The position numbers and the translations under genes are program-made. This document shows positions 1 through 7,204 of a stretch of DNA of 64,000 nt, piece after piece. A model generated the notes under the pieces. The model saw only the letters and a list, made by a program, of their open reading frames with translations. It did not search any database and had not been told where the DNA came from. Each line of letters starts with the position of its first letter. Position 1 is the first letter of the stretch. Source of the stretch: Bradyrhizobium sp. 1(2017) (GTDB taxonomy: Bacteria; Pseudomonadota; Alphaproteobacteria; Rhizobiales; Xanthobacteraceae); the NCBI RefSeq assembly GCF_011602485.2, contig NZ_CP050022.2:6778001-6842000 (forward strand), in the 5' to 3' direction.

Positions 1-989
1 GTATTGAAGTGCGGGCCATTGTCGGTCGAGTAGAATACGATGGTGTCGTTGGCGATGCCGAGATCGTCGATCAGCTTGAGAAGTTGGCCGACATTATTGT
101 CATGCTCGACCATGCCGTCCATGTACTCGCTGCTGTTCGGACCGGCGATATTCTTGTTCGCCTCACGCACATGGGTGCGGAAATGCATGCGGGTGGCGTT
201 CCACCAACAGAAGAACGGCCGGTTGGCGCGCTTCTGCCGATTGATGAAATCGGTCGCCGCCGCAACCGTCTCGTCATCGATCGTTTCCATGCGCTTTTTC
301 GACAGCGGGCCGGTGTCCTCGATCTTGCCATCAGCCGACGCCTTGATGACGCCGCGAGGGCCATACTTCTTTCGGAACTCCGCGTCCTTCGGATAGTCGC
401 GGTTCTCCGGCTCCTCCTCGGCGTTGAGATGATACAGATTGCCGAAGAACTCGTCGAAGCCATGTTGCGTCGGCAGATGCTCGTCGCGGTCGCCCTGGTG
501 GTTCTTGCCGAACTGCCCGGTAGCATAGCCCCGGCTCTTCATGACCGTGGCCATGGTGACATCGGTTTTCTGCCAGCCTTCCTTGGCGCCGGGCAGGCCC
601 ACCTTGGTCATGCCCGTTCGCACCGGCACGTTCCCCCCAATGAAGGCGGCGCGGCCGGCCGTGCAGCTTTGCTGGCCGTAATAGTCGGTGAACGAAACGC
701 CCTCTTTCGCGATCCGATCGATGTTCGGCGTCATGTAGCCCATCATGCCACGGTTGTTATGGCTGATATTCCAGGTTCCGATATCGTCGCCCCAGATGAC
801 GAGGATGTTAGGCTGACGGCCCGATGGAGCCGCTGCCGCGGGTGCAGCCGGCCCTTGCTGCGCTTGGGCCATTTGCACGGGCGAGCCCGAGATAAGTGCC
901 GACGCGGCCAATGACGTACTCCCGAGCAGGATATTGCGCCGATCAACAGTTCCAGTGCTCGCCTTGGCGCGCTTTCCATCGTTGTTCAT
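1..989 (-). CDS. Arylsulfatase (formylglycine type), 3' end outside window
   Basis: Sulfate-ester hydrolase; the open frame runs off the left edge after 329 codons, so the C-terminal half is not visible. The N-terminus has a twin-arginine-like signal (VDRRNILLG, residues 15-23, then an AQAQ region near 41-44), which suggests Tat export of a folded enzyme. The metal-binding start PNILVIWGDD lies near residues 60-69. The sulfatase signature CTAGR at 109-113 (C-x-A-x-R) supplies the Cys that FGE converts to formylglycine. FGKNH follows in the conserved K/H position. It is closely similar throughout to the sulfatase at 17404-19074 and more distant from the one at 2137-3846. It starts 55 bases after the HAD-type gene, so it is probably the last known gene of the FGE cluster. 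The natural substrate cannot be told from sequence. Confidence 0.93.
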   Translation of the reverse strand, partial: MNNDGKRAKASTGTVDRRNILLGSTSLAASALISGSPVQMAQAQQGPAAPAAAAPSGRQPNILVIWGDDIGTWNISHNNRGMMGYMTPNIDRIAKEGVSFTDYYGQQSCTAGRAAFIGGNVPVRTGMTKVGLPGAKEGWQKTDVTMATVMKSRGYATGQFGKNHQGDRDEHLPTQHGFDEFFGNLYHLNAEEEPENRDYPKDAEFRKKYGPRGVIKASADGKIEDTGPLSKKRMETIDDETVAAATDFINRQKRANRPFFCWWNATRMHFRTHVREANKNIAGPNSSEYMDGMVEHDNNVGQLLKLIDDLGIANDTIVFYSTDNGPHFN

Positions 990-1044
990 GTCTCTCTCCG
1001 TTTGGAACGATAGTTGAGGTCGAGTTTCAGTTCGCGTGTGCCTT

Positions 1045-2058
1045 CTATTGGAAGCCAAACACCCGCTTCCAGTCGTCCTTCATGCTGACGACGACCCAGC
1101 CATTGGCGCTCGCCGCGTCGAGGCCCTTGTCGAGCTTGCCGAAGGGCGACTTGCGGTCGTAGGCGTATTCGCGCTCCGCATCCGTATGGTGCACGATCAG
1201 GCCCAAGCGGCGGCCGCGCGCGCCGGTGGTCCATTGCAGCATCTGGAAGTCGCCGTCTGAATTGCCGAAGGCGGCAATCGGTCGGCGGCCGATATGCGAA
1301 TTGATGCCGACAGGCTTGCCGGGGCCGTCATCGACGAGATCGATCGTCGGCAGGCGGATCAGAACCGGCCCATCCTTGTCGACCTTGAACTGCGTCTTGA
1401 TGCTCGAGCCCACGACCTGCTCGGGAGGAATGCCGTAGACACGTTCGCTCCACGGACGCATGAATTCGATGCCGCCGCCCGAGACAATGAAGGTCTTGAA
1501 GCCGTTGGTCCTGAGGTAGCCGAGCAACTCTAGCATCGGCTGGTAGACGAGCTCGGTATAAGGCCGGTCGAACTTCGGATGGCGCGCGGTCTTGATCCAG
1601 TCGGAGGCAATCTGCTCGAACTCTGCGGTCGTCATTCCGGCATGCGTCGCCATGACGAGCTCGACCAGGCCCTTCTCGCCCGCCTTTGCGAGCGCGGCGA
1701 TGTCCTTGTCAAGAACGGCCTTGAAGGGTTGCTTCTGCTTCCACTCCGGATGCCTGGGAGCCAGCGCCTTCACGCGGTCGAGCGCGAATGCGAGCTGCAC
1801 GTACATCGGCTGCTCGCACCAGAGCGTGCCGTCGTTGTCGAATGTCGCGACGCGCTCAGCCGCCGGCACGAAGTCCGGGCTCCCTTCCCGGGTCACCCCG
1901 GAGACGAAGTCGACGATCGATTTCTTGGCCGGGCCTTCGTTCCAGGACTGTAGCGGGTCGGACTGCGCGAGCGCAGAGCCACCGGAGACAGACAATGAGG
2001 CTGCCGACGCCAGAAGACCGGCCACGATCAAACGACGGTCGATCAGGAGTTCCGTCAT
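1045..2058 (-). CDS. Secreted HAD-superfamily hydrolase/phosphatase
   Basis: A 337-residue haloacid-dehalogenase-like phosphohydrolase. The N-terminus (residues 1-31, ending ALAQ) is a signal peptide, so the enzyme is probably periplasmic. HAD motif I is FDNDGTLW near residues 73-80, with both Asp residues of DxDGT. Motif II is VSGGG near 194, and motif IV is GNSDGDF near 266. The phosphoserine-phosphatase-like subgroup often has this arrangement, but the substrate is unknown. It lies between two sulfatase genes on the same strand. The hairpin at 2097-2125 separates it from the upstream sulfatase, so transcription may be attenuated here or restart. A role in releasing phosphate or sulfate from the same external polymers is only a guess from context. 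Confidence 0.88.
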   Translation of the reverse strand: MTELLIDRRLIVAGLLASAASLSVSGGSALAQSDPLQSWNEGPAKKSIVDFVSGVTREGSPDFVPAAERVATFDNDGTLWCEQPMYVQLAFALDRVKALAPRHPEWKQKQPFKAVLDKDIAALAKAGEKGLVELVMATHAGMTTAEFEQIASDWIKTARHPKFDRPYTELVYQPMLELLGYLRTNGFKTFIVSGGGIEFMRPWSERVYGIPPEQVVGSSIKTQFKVDKDGPVLIRLPTIDLVDDGPGKPVGINSHIGRRPIAAFGNSDGDFQMLQWTTGARGRRLGLIVHHTDAEREYAYDRKSPFGKLDKGLDAASANGWVVVSMKDDWKRVFGFQ

Positions 2059-2096
2059 GGATTCCAGCCTCGTTCAAATCGGTATGCCGCAAGAGT

Positions 2097-2125
2097 GGAA
2101 CGGCCCCGCAATCCGGGGCCGTTCC
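2097..2125 (-). terminator. Hairpin between sulfatase and HAD-type gene
   Basis: Perfect 11-bp stem (GGAACGGCCCC, 2097-2107, with its complement 2115-2125) and a 7-base loop, 12 bases past the stop codon of the 2137-3846 sulfatase. No long T-run follows on the minus strand, so it may be an attenuator or an mRNA-stabilising hairpin rather than a full terminator. Confidence 0.6.
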
Positions 2126-2136
2126 GTCGATCGCAT

Positions 2137-3846
2137 CTAGTTGCCGGTAGGCAGTCCGATCGCGAAGCCTTCCTTCGCAAGCGCATCCCTGAAGAACTGG
2201 AAGCGCTGGTACTGGGTGAGCGTGATGGGCCCTGTATAGGTCTCACTCTGCAACTTGCGCGGAGGATATTTCACGTAAGTCTGCATGAGCTCCTTGATTG
2301 CGGCATTGATCGAAACCAGAGACCAGGTGTGCTCCGTATAGTTGTTCATGAAAACGTCGTAGCGCTCCTGTGGGTCCTGCCAGAGGTCAAAGACCTGAGG
2401 AACGGTCGCCACATAGGACTCCGGTCCCTTCCAGCCGAGATTGCTGTCAACCGCCAGGCCGCCGGTCTTTGCGCCATTGTCACCACGCAGATTGAATACG
2501 GCCTTGTAGTTGCCAACACGCGCGGCACCAGGCGTGAGCTCGGACTCGGTGAAATAGAACCAGCTCTTGCGCTCCGATTTCCCGTTACCGAACAGGATCG
2601 GGGACATATCGATGCTGTCGAAGATGATGGGCTTACCTTCGCGATCGTTCTCCGGCAGCTTCACGCCGGCGAGTTTCGCGAACGTCGCCATGTAATCGAG
2701 GCCGCCGACGATGTCGGAGTTCTTCGCGCCGGCCTTGATGCCCGGCCCCCATGCGAGGGACGGGACGCGGTTGCCGCCCTCGCGGACCGTGCCCTTGGTG
2801 CCGCGGAATGGCGTATAGCCGGCATCCGGATAGACGTCCTGCCAGGCGCCGTTGTCGGTGGTCCAGAACACATAAGTGTTTTTGTCGAGGCCGAGCGACC
2901 GCACCTTGTCCATGATGCGACCGATCCGCGTGTCGTTCTCAACGACCGAGTCGGCGTACTTGCTCTTCGACATCGACTTGCCCTGGAATTCGGGCGCCGG
3001 CATGTTGGGCTGGTGCACCTTCATGAAGTTGATGCTCATGAAGAATGGGCCCGAGGACCTGTTGCGATCGAGATATTCGAGCGAGGCCTTCTCGACATAG
3101 TCGTCGAAGAAGGGGATGCCGACGACGCCCTTATCCGGCGTGTTGACGTACTGGCCGTTGATCCTGAAATCCTCCTTCGCCTTCTCGCCTGCGTTTCCGG
3201 ACAATGCGCCTTTCGTCACCCTCGTGAACATCGCCCTGAGCTCGGGGTCCATGTCAGGAAACCAGGTCGGGTCGGCATAGGTGTAAGCATTGAGATGATA
3301 GAGCCCGCAATACTTCATCTCGTCATAGCCCTGGGCGTTCGGGATCGCGTAATCATCCTCGCCGAGATGCCATTTGCCGGTGAAAAAGGTCTTGTAGCCG
3401 GCAGTCTTCAGAACCGAGGCAAGTGTCCATTCTGCTGCAGGAAGACCGCCGCCCTGCCCCTGGAATGCCACGGTGGTCATGCCGCTGCGATTTGGAATGC
3501 GACCAGTCTGCACCGCGGCACGACCGGGCGTGCAGCTTGGCTGCGCATAGAAGGACATGAACTGCATGCCTTCAGCCGCGAGGCGATCGATGTTGGGCGT
3601 CGGCATGCCGCGATTTTCGCCACCACCGTACGGCCCGGAATCACCGTAACCGAAGTCGTCCGACAGGATCAGGATGATGTTCGGCCTTGCTCCCCCGGCA
3701 GAGGATGACGGCTGCGGGGTGGTCGCCTGCGCTTGCGCAGTCTGGACGGGTGCCATCGCCGAGAAAGCGGCAATGGTGGCCAGCGAGCTGGAGGCCGCGA
3801 GCAGCTTGCGGCGGCTGAAGTCTTCCGTCGTCTTCTTGTCAGTCAT
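2137..3846 (-). CDS. Arylsulfatase (formylglycine type), Tat-exported
   Basis: A 569-residue sulfatase. The start chosen is the ATG at 3846-3844, which overlaps the FGE stop in TGATG. A longer in-frame ORF reaches 3960 but lies inside the FGE gene. Residues 11-16 (SRRKLL) followed by a hydrophobic stretch and AQAQ near 37-40 form a good Tat signal. PNIILILSDD begins the catalytic domain, CTPGR at 105-109 is the classic C-x-P-x-R maturation motif, and GKWHLGE carries the conserved Lys/His. The TGATG coupling to FGE suggests that modifier and substrate are co-translated. FGE has no signal peptide, so modification should happen in the cytoplasm before export. It is the most divergent of the three sulfatases here. 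Confidence 0.95.
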   Translation of the reverse strand: MTDKKTTEDFSRRKLLAASSSLATIAAFSAMAPVQTAQAQATTPQPSSSAGGARPNIILILSDDFGYGDSGPYGGGENRGMPTPNIDRLAAEGMQFMSFYAQPSCTPGRAAVQTGRIPNRSGMTTVAFQGQGGGLPAAEWTLASVLKTAGYKTFFTGKWHLGEDDYAIPNAQGYDEMKYCGLYHLNAYTYADPTWFPDMDPELRAMFTRVTKGALSGNAGEKAKEDFRINGQYVNTPDKGVVGIPFFDDYVEKASLEYLDRNRSSGPFFMSINFMKVHQPNMPAPEFQGKSMSKSKYADSVVENDTRIGRIMDKVRSLGLDKNTYVFWTTDNGAWQDVYPDAGYTPFRGTKGTVREGGNRVPSLAWGPGIKAGAKNSDIVGGLDYMATFAKLAGVKLPENDREGKPIIFDSIDMSPILFGNGKSERKSWFYFTESELTPGAARVGNYKAVFNLRGDNGAKTGGLAVDSNLGWKGPESYVATVPQVFDLWQDPQERYDVFMNNYTEHTWSLVSINAAIKELMQTYVKYPPRKLQSETYTGPITLTQYQRFQFFRDALAKEGFAIGLPTGN

Positions 3847-4820
3847 CACTCTCTCCCTGGACGTGTCACGCAACGGAACCCGAGATGGCTGGTCGACGTG
3901 TCGATCGGCTCGGCATGACGCGCAGCCGGCCTGTAGCGCCGGCAATAGTTCGGCGCGCAAAGGTGCGAGCCGCCCTTGATCACCTTGCGCGGTATGCGGC
4001 TGAGCGGCAGTGACGGATCGTGGCTGTCATGCTCGGAGCCGCCCCGCGGATTCTGGGGAATGCAGCAGGCTTTCTTCGCATCGGCCTGGTGCTTCGGAGC
4101 CCACCAGTCGCTGGTCCACTCCCAAACGTTTCCGATCATGTCGAACACGCCATAGCCGTTCGGCGGATAGCTCATCACGGGAGAGGTCCGCGGGTAGCCG
4201 TCCTCACAGCGGTTCTCAAACGGGAAGTGACCTTGCCAGGTATTGGCCTGATGCACGCCGCCCGGGGCGAGCTCATCCCCCCAGGCATACTCGGCTCCCT
4301 CGAGGCCACCGCGCGCTGCAAATTCCCATTCCGCTTCCGTCGGCAAATCCTTGCCGGCCCATCGCGCATAGGCGAGCGCGTCGGCATGGGCGACATGCAC
4401 AACCGGATGGTCGTCGAGCGACTTAATATTGCTTTTCGGGCCGTAGGGACGGCGCCAATTCGCGCCCTTGAGCAGCGTCCACCATCGGCTGTAGTCGCGA
4501 AGATCCACAGGATGATCCGGAGGCGTGAAGACGAGCGAGCCCGCGTAGATCATGTGCGGCAAGGCATCCGGATAGTCCTTTGGATCCGGAGGGACCTCGG
4601 CGAACGTGACATGGCCGGTAGCTCGCACGAACTCCTTGAACTGGCGGTTCGTCACCGGCGTGCGATCGATCCAGAAGCCGTCGACGCTCACCATGTGAGA
4701 TGGCGCCTCCTCGGGATAATGCCGATCCGACCCCATCCGGAAGGTCCCCCCCGGAATGAAGATCGCGTTCGGGGGGCCGCCTTCGCCGACATCTGCGATC
4801 CGTGTCTGCGCAATGTTCAC
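3846..4820 (-). CDS. Formylglycine-generating enzyme (sulfatase-modifying factor)
   Basis: A 324-residue FGE-sulfatase family protein that oxidises the active-site Cys of sulfatases to formylglycine. It opens with FIPGGTFRMGSD (residues 21-32) and carries DLPTEAEWEFAARGG (158-172) and NVWEWTSDWW (231-240). Near the C-terminus is GGSHLCAPNYCRRYRPAARH, in which Cys288 and Cys293 match the paired cysteines of true FGE that bind copper(I) and handle oxygen. This separates it from the many redox-inactive family members. No signal peptide is seen, so it is cytoplasmic. It is the first gene of the minus-strand sulfatase cluster and overlaps the next start by one base. A palindrome lies about 100 bases upstream at 4921-4934. 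With three sulfatases nearby it is probably the modifier for all of them. Confidence 0.95.
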   Translation of the reverse strand: MNIAQTRIADVGEGGPPNAIFIPGGTFRMGSDRHYPEEAPSHMVSVDGFWIDRTPVTNRQFKEFVRATGHVTFAEVPPDPKDYPDALPHMIYAGSLVFTPPDHPVDLRDYSRWWTLLKGANWRRPYGPKSNIKSLDDHPVVHVAHADALAYARWAGKDLPTEAEWEFAARGGLEGAEYAWGDELAPGGVHQANTWQGHFPFENRCEDGYPRTSPVMSYPPNGYGVFDMIGNVWEWTSDWWAPKHQADAKKACCIPQNPRGGSEHDSHDPSLPLSRIPRKVIKGGSHLCAPNYCRRYRPAARHAEPIDTSTSHLGFRCVTRPGRE

Positions 4821-4920
4821 GTCGGATCCTCCGCGCTATCAAGGCGTCCGGCAGCAGTTCGCCTGATGACCGCCGGCTAGAGAGGCCAAAACTCTAAGGC
4901 GCGGCATTTATTGGCCTAGT

Positions 4921-4934
4921 TGGACCTTGGTCCA
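4921..4934. promoter_or_regulatory. Palindrome TGGACC-TT-GGTCCA upstream of FGE operon
   Basis: Perfect 6-bp arms with a 2-base spacer, about 100 bases upstream of the FGE start. A 22-base block (4915-4936) is repeated exactly at 6791-6812, and a close variant occurs at 10607-10622. It is probably an operator or activator site; the LuxR-type regulator at 9499 is the obvious candidate to bind it. Confidence 0.75.
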
Positions 4935-5009
4935 TCATGTTTCGTGCGAGCTAACACGATGCTCATCTTCACCGAATCCCGAGCCTTGGCGGGAACCCGC
5001 CCCCCGAAG

Positions 5010-5621
5010 TCAGGTCGGCGAGCTCCGCAGATCCTGTCCTCGAAGCGCGGCCGCCGAACCGATCCCGATGTTCTTCACGATCGTCCTCGCCTGCAGCATG
5101 GTGATGTCGAGCGGCCTCACATGCTCGCCCGGGTAGTACCTCACGTTGCCGACCAGTGGCGTCGGTGCCTGCGGCACGAAGACGACCATCCAGTTGTTCT
5201 CCAGCGCTTCCAGCAGGTATCCGATCTGCCAGCCTCCTTCGGCGCTGACCAGCACCGGCTTGAACTCATCGCTCGCGGTTTCGGCCTGGGCAAGGCCTTG
5301 GGCCATGCTCTTGACCATCTGGTATTGCGGCATGCCGCCGAGAAACGAATTTTCGAACCACGCGCTGGCGTTTGCCCCAACCCTCGTCCGCGCCACGACG
5401 CCGGCCAGGAAAGAAACCAGAACAAGAAGAATCGCCGCCAGAATCGTCACGATGCCGACGCCGGCGATCTTCCCGACCTCGTCGAAATGCAGCCAATGCG
5501 ACACGGGCAGCGCCGCCTGGACTGCGATCCGCATGGCGTGGCCGAGGATCACCAGGACGAGAGCCAGGGGCAGCAGGAACAACGCGCCCCCGATGACCGT
5601 GGTCTTCAAGAACTGCTTCAT
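5010..5621 (-). CDS. DUF502 family membrane protein
   Basis: A 203-residue protein matching the DUF502 pattern. It has two hydrophobic segments (about residues 8-32 and 50-75) and a soluble C-terminal part with the family-typical FVPQAPTPLVGNVRYY stretch and a following PLDIT motif. The biochemical function of the family is unknown. It lies 56 bases after the outer-membrane-type gene on the same strand and is probably its operon partner. The 3' end abuts the regulatory region of the FGE operon. Confidence 0.85.
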   Translation of the reverse strand: MKQFLKTTVIGGALFLLPLALVLVILGHAMRIAVQAALPVSHWLHFDEVGKIAGVGIVTILAAILLVLVSFLAGVVARTRVGANASAWFENSFLGGMPQYQMVKSMAQGLAQAETASDEFKPVLVSAEGGWQIGYLLEALENNWMVVFVPQAPTPLVGNVRYYPGEHVRPLDITMLQARTIVKNIGIGSAAALRGQDLRSSPT

Positions 5622-5677
5622 CGCGCCTCCCCATCATCCGGCGTTGCGCAAGTTAGGCCCGCAACATTCCGGGCGAG

Positions 5678-6583
5678 CTACCATGTGATGTTCAGCCGGA
5701 ACTGGCTCTTGAAATTGTAGACCGGATAATCCTTGATGATGGGGACGCCGACTTCCAGCGAGGCCGCGACGTTGTCGGACAGCTTCTTTCCCGCGCGTAC
5801 GTCCAGCGGCAGAAACAGGCGGCCGGTCTGTCCGGTGATTGGATCGCCGAGATTTATCCGGATGTCCTGGCTGGGATAAAAGGTGACGAACCAGCGATCG
5901 GGCAGACCGATGTTCAGGGTCGGACCAAACTGCAGGTTGCTGATATTCCGCCTCGTCGGGTCTCCGGCAACACTGACGTCATACCGGAAGATTGGCTCGA
6001 AGTAGCTCGACTTGCTGATTTCCGGCAGCGCAACACGAAAGCCGACGATCGGCATGACGCGCCACTTGCCCGATCCCAGCGGATCTTCACCGGTCGGGGT
6101 GATCAAACGGGCGCCGAAGCCCACTGCCCAGCGCTTGTCGAGATCATGAATGACGGCAGCCTGGATGTCGGCATCGCCAATGCCGTACAGGTAGTCCCCG
6201 TTCGGGTTGCTCGAATTGATCGTGTTCCTGGCCAGCAGCGGCAGATCCGTTCGTGTCACCACCGTCCACGTCGGGGTCAAATAGAACGCATGGTCATAGC
6301 GCAGATTCAGCGTCTGCGTGGTGACGTCCCGCGTGCTTCCCGGCGCCGTACGGTACTCGTACTGGAACTGAAACAGGTTCGGAGGCGGCCGGAAGAAATC
6401 CAGGCCGGACAGGTCGTATGTTTCGGCCGACTGCGCAGCGGCGGAGGTCGACCACAACAGACCGAGCGTGATGAGGAACGCGGCCCGACGCCTGCCTGTG
6501 GCTGCACTCCAGGCACACGAGCCGATGCGACCGGGGCAAGTTCTCGCATGGGCCTCCACGCCGGACGTCTTGTTGCGCATCAT
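5678..6583 (-). CDS. Outer-membrane beta-barrel-like protein (MetA-type transporter family)
   Basis: About 301 residues. The ATG at 6583 was chosen because GGAG sits five bases upstream; a TTG at 6607 in the same frame has a poorly placed site. A signal sequence is seen (RRRAAFLITLGLLWS, then SAAAQ). The mature part has alternating polar/aromatic strands (for example FQFQYEYR, TLNLRYDHAFY) and ends FRLNITW, an aromatic C-terminus typical of outer-membrane barrels. It resembles proteins labelled 'transporter' of the phenol MetA-degradation type, but that label is loose. The palindrome at 6797-6810 is upstream, linking it to the sulfatase regulon. Uptake of a sulfated or aromatic compound is possible but unproven. 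Confidence 0.75.
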   Translation of the reverse strand: MMRNKTSGVEAHARTCPGRIGSCAWSAATGRRRAAFLITLGLLWSTSAAAQSAETYDLSGLDFFRPPPNLFQFQYEYRTAPGSTRDVTTQTLNLRYDHAFYLTPTWTVVTRTDLPLLARNTINSSNPNGDYLYGIGDADIQAAVIHDLDKRWAVGFGARLITPTGEDPLGSGKWRVMPIVGFRVALPEISKSSYFEPIFRYDVSVAGDPTRRNISNLQFGPTLNIGLPDRWFVTFYPSQDIRINLGDPITGQTGRLFLPLDVRAGKKLSDNVAASLEVGVPIIKDYPVYNFKSQFRLNITW

Positions 6584-6796
6584 GCGCGCTCCGGAACTCA
6601 GCTTCAAACTCCTATCGCATGGCCTCGCTCATAGAACGTCAGGACGTCACGATATTGAACCAGAACTCGAAGGCATCAAGAGCGGAAACGACATCGCGCT
6701 ACTTTGCCTGATCGCCGTATCGGTCATACGCGGCTCGTGTGACGGCGGCCGGTTGGAGGGCTGAAAGCTAAAATGCAGCCGACACACAGACCTAGT

Positions 6797-6810
6797 TGGA
6801 CCTTGGTCCA
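6797..6810. promoter_or_regulatory. Palindrome TGGACC-TT-GGTCCA, second copy
   Basis: Identical to the 4921-4934 site, including flanking bases over 6791-6812. It lies in a 620-base gene-free region, about 215 bases upstream of the 6583 start (minus strand) and 395 bases upstream of the sensor kinase (plus strand), so it could serve either direction. Nothing else in 6584-7204 looks coding. Confidence 0.75.
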
Positions 6811-7023
6811 TCCGTATTGCATGCGCTCGTTGCGAAGACCCTAGGCCTGGCCGTTGACTGATACGCCCCTGCGGTCGCTCGCGACCATGTGCCGCGCCGC
6901 GCGGTTCCCGCAAGCCAGATTTGAAACGCCACAAAAACGAAGCGCCACAAAGTGCTGACCTAGCCTGGATGGCCAGGGAAAATTGGCCTTAGATTGCAGG
7001 CCATTTCGTCCCTCTCGCCCCAT

Positions 7024-7078
7024 GGCACAAACTGCATAGTGCTTCCGAATTATAGTGTTCCGAATGAAAGGCACAAAC
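7024..7078. repeat. Nested direct repeats upstream of sensor kinase
   Basis: GGCACAAAC occurs at 7024-7032 and 7070-7078. Between them AGTGCTTCCGAAT (7038-7050) is followed by AGTGTTCCGAAT (7054-7065), identical apart from one deleted base. The block lies about 125 bases before the kinase start and may hold binding sites. Confidence 0.5.
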
Positions 7079-7204
7079 CTGCTTGGCCGAGCTTGTTTGG
7101 TAAGAGCTGCGGATCCATCCCGTCAGCATTCCAGACCGCTCAACTCGACATAGATCGACCATAGGTTTTAGCGTACCTTTGTACCCCGAAGCGGGTCGAA
7201 ATTT

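Noticed and set aside
2095..3708. 537-residue plus-strand frame
   Set aside because: It lies opposite the sulfatase at 2137-3846 and has no recognisable domain; high GC makes long antisense frames common.
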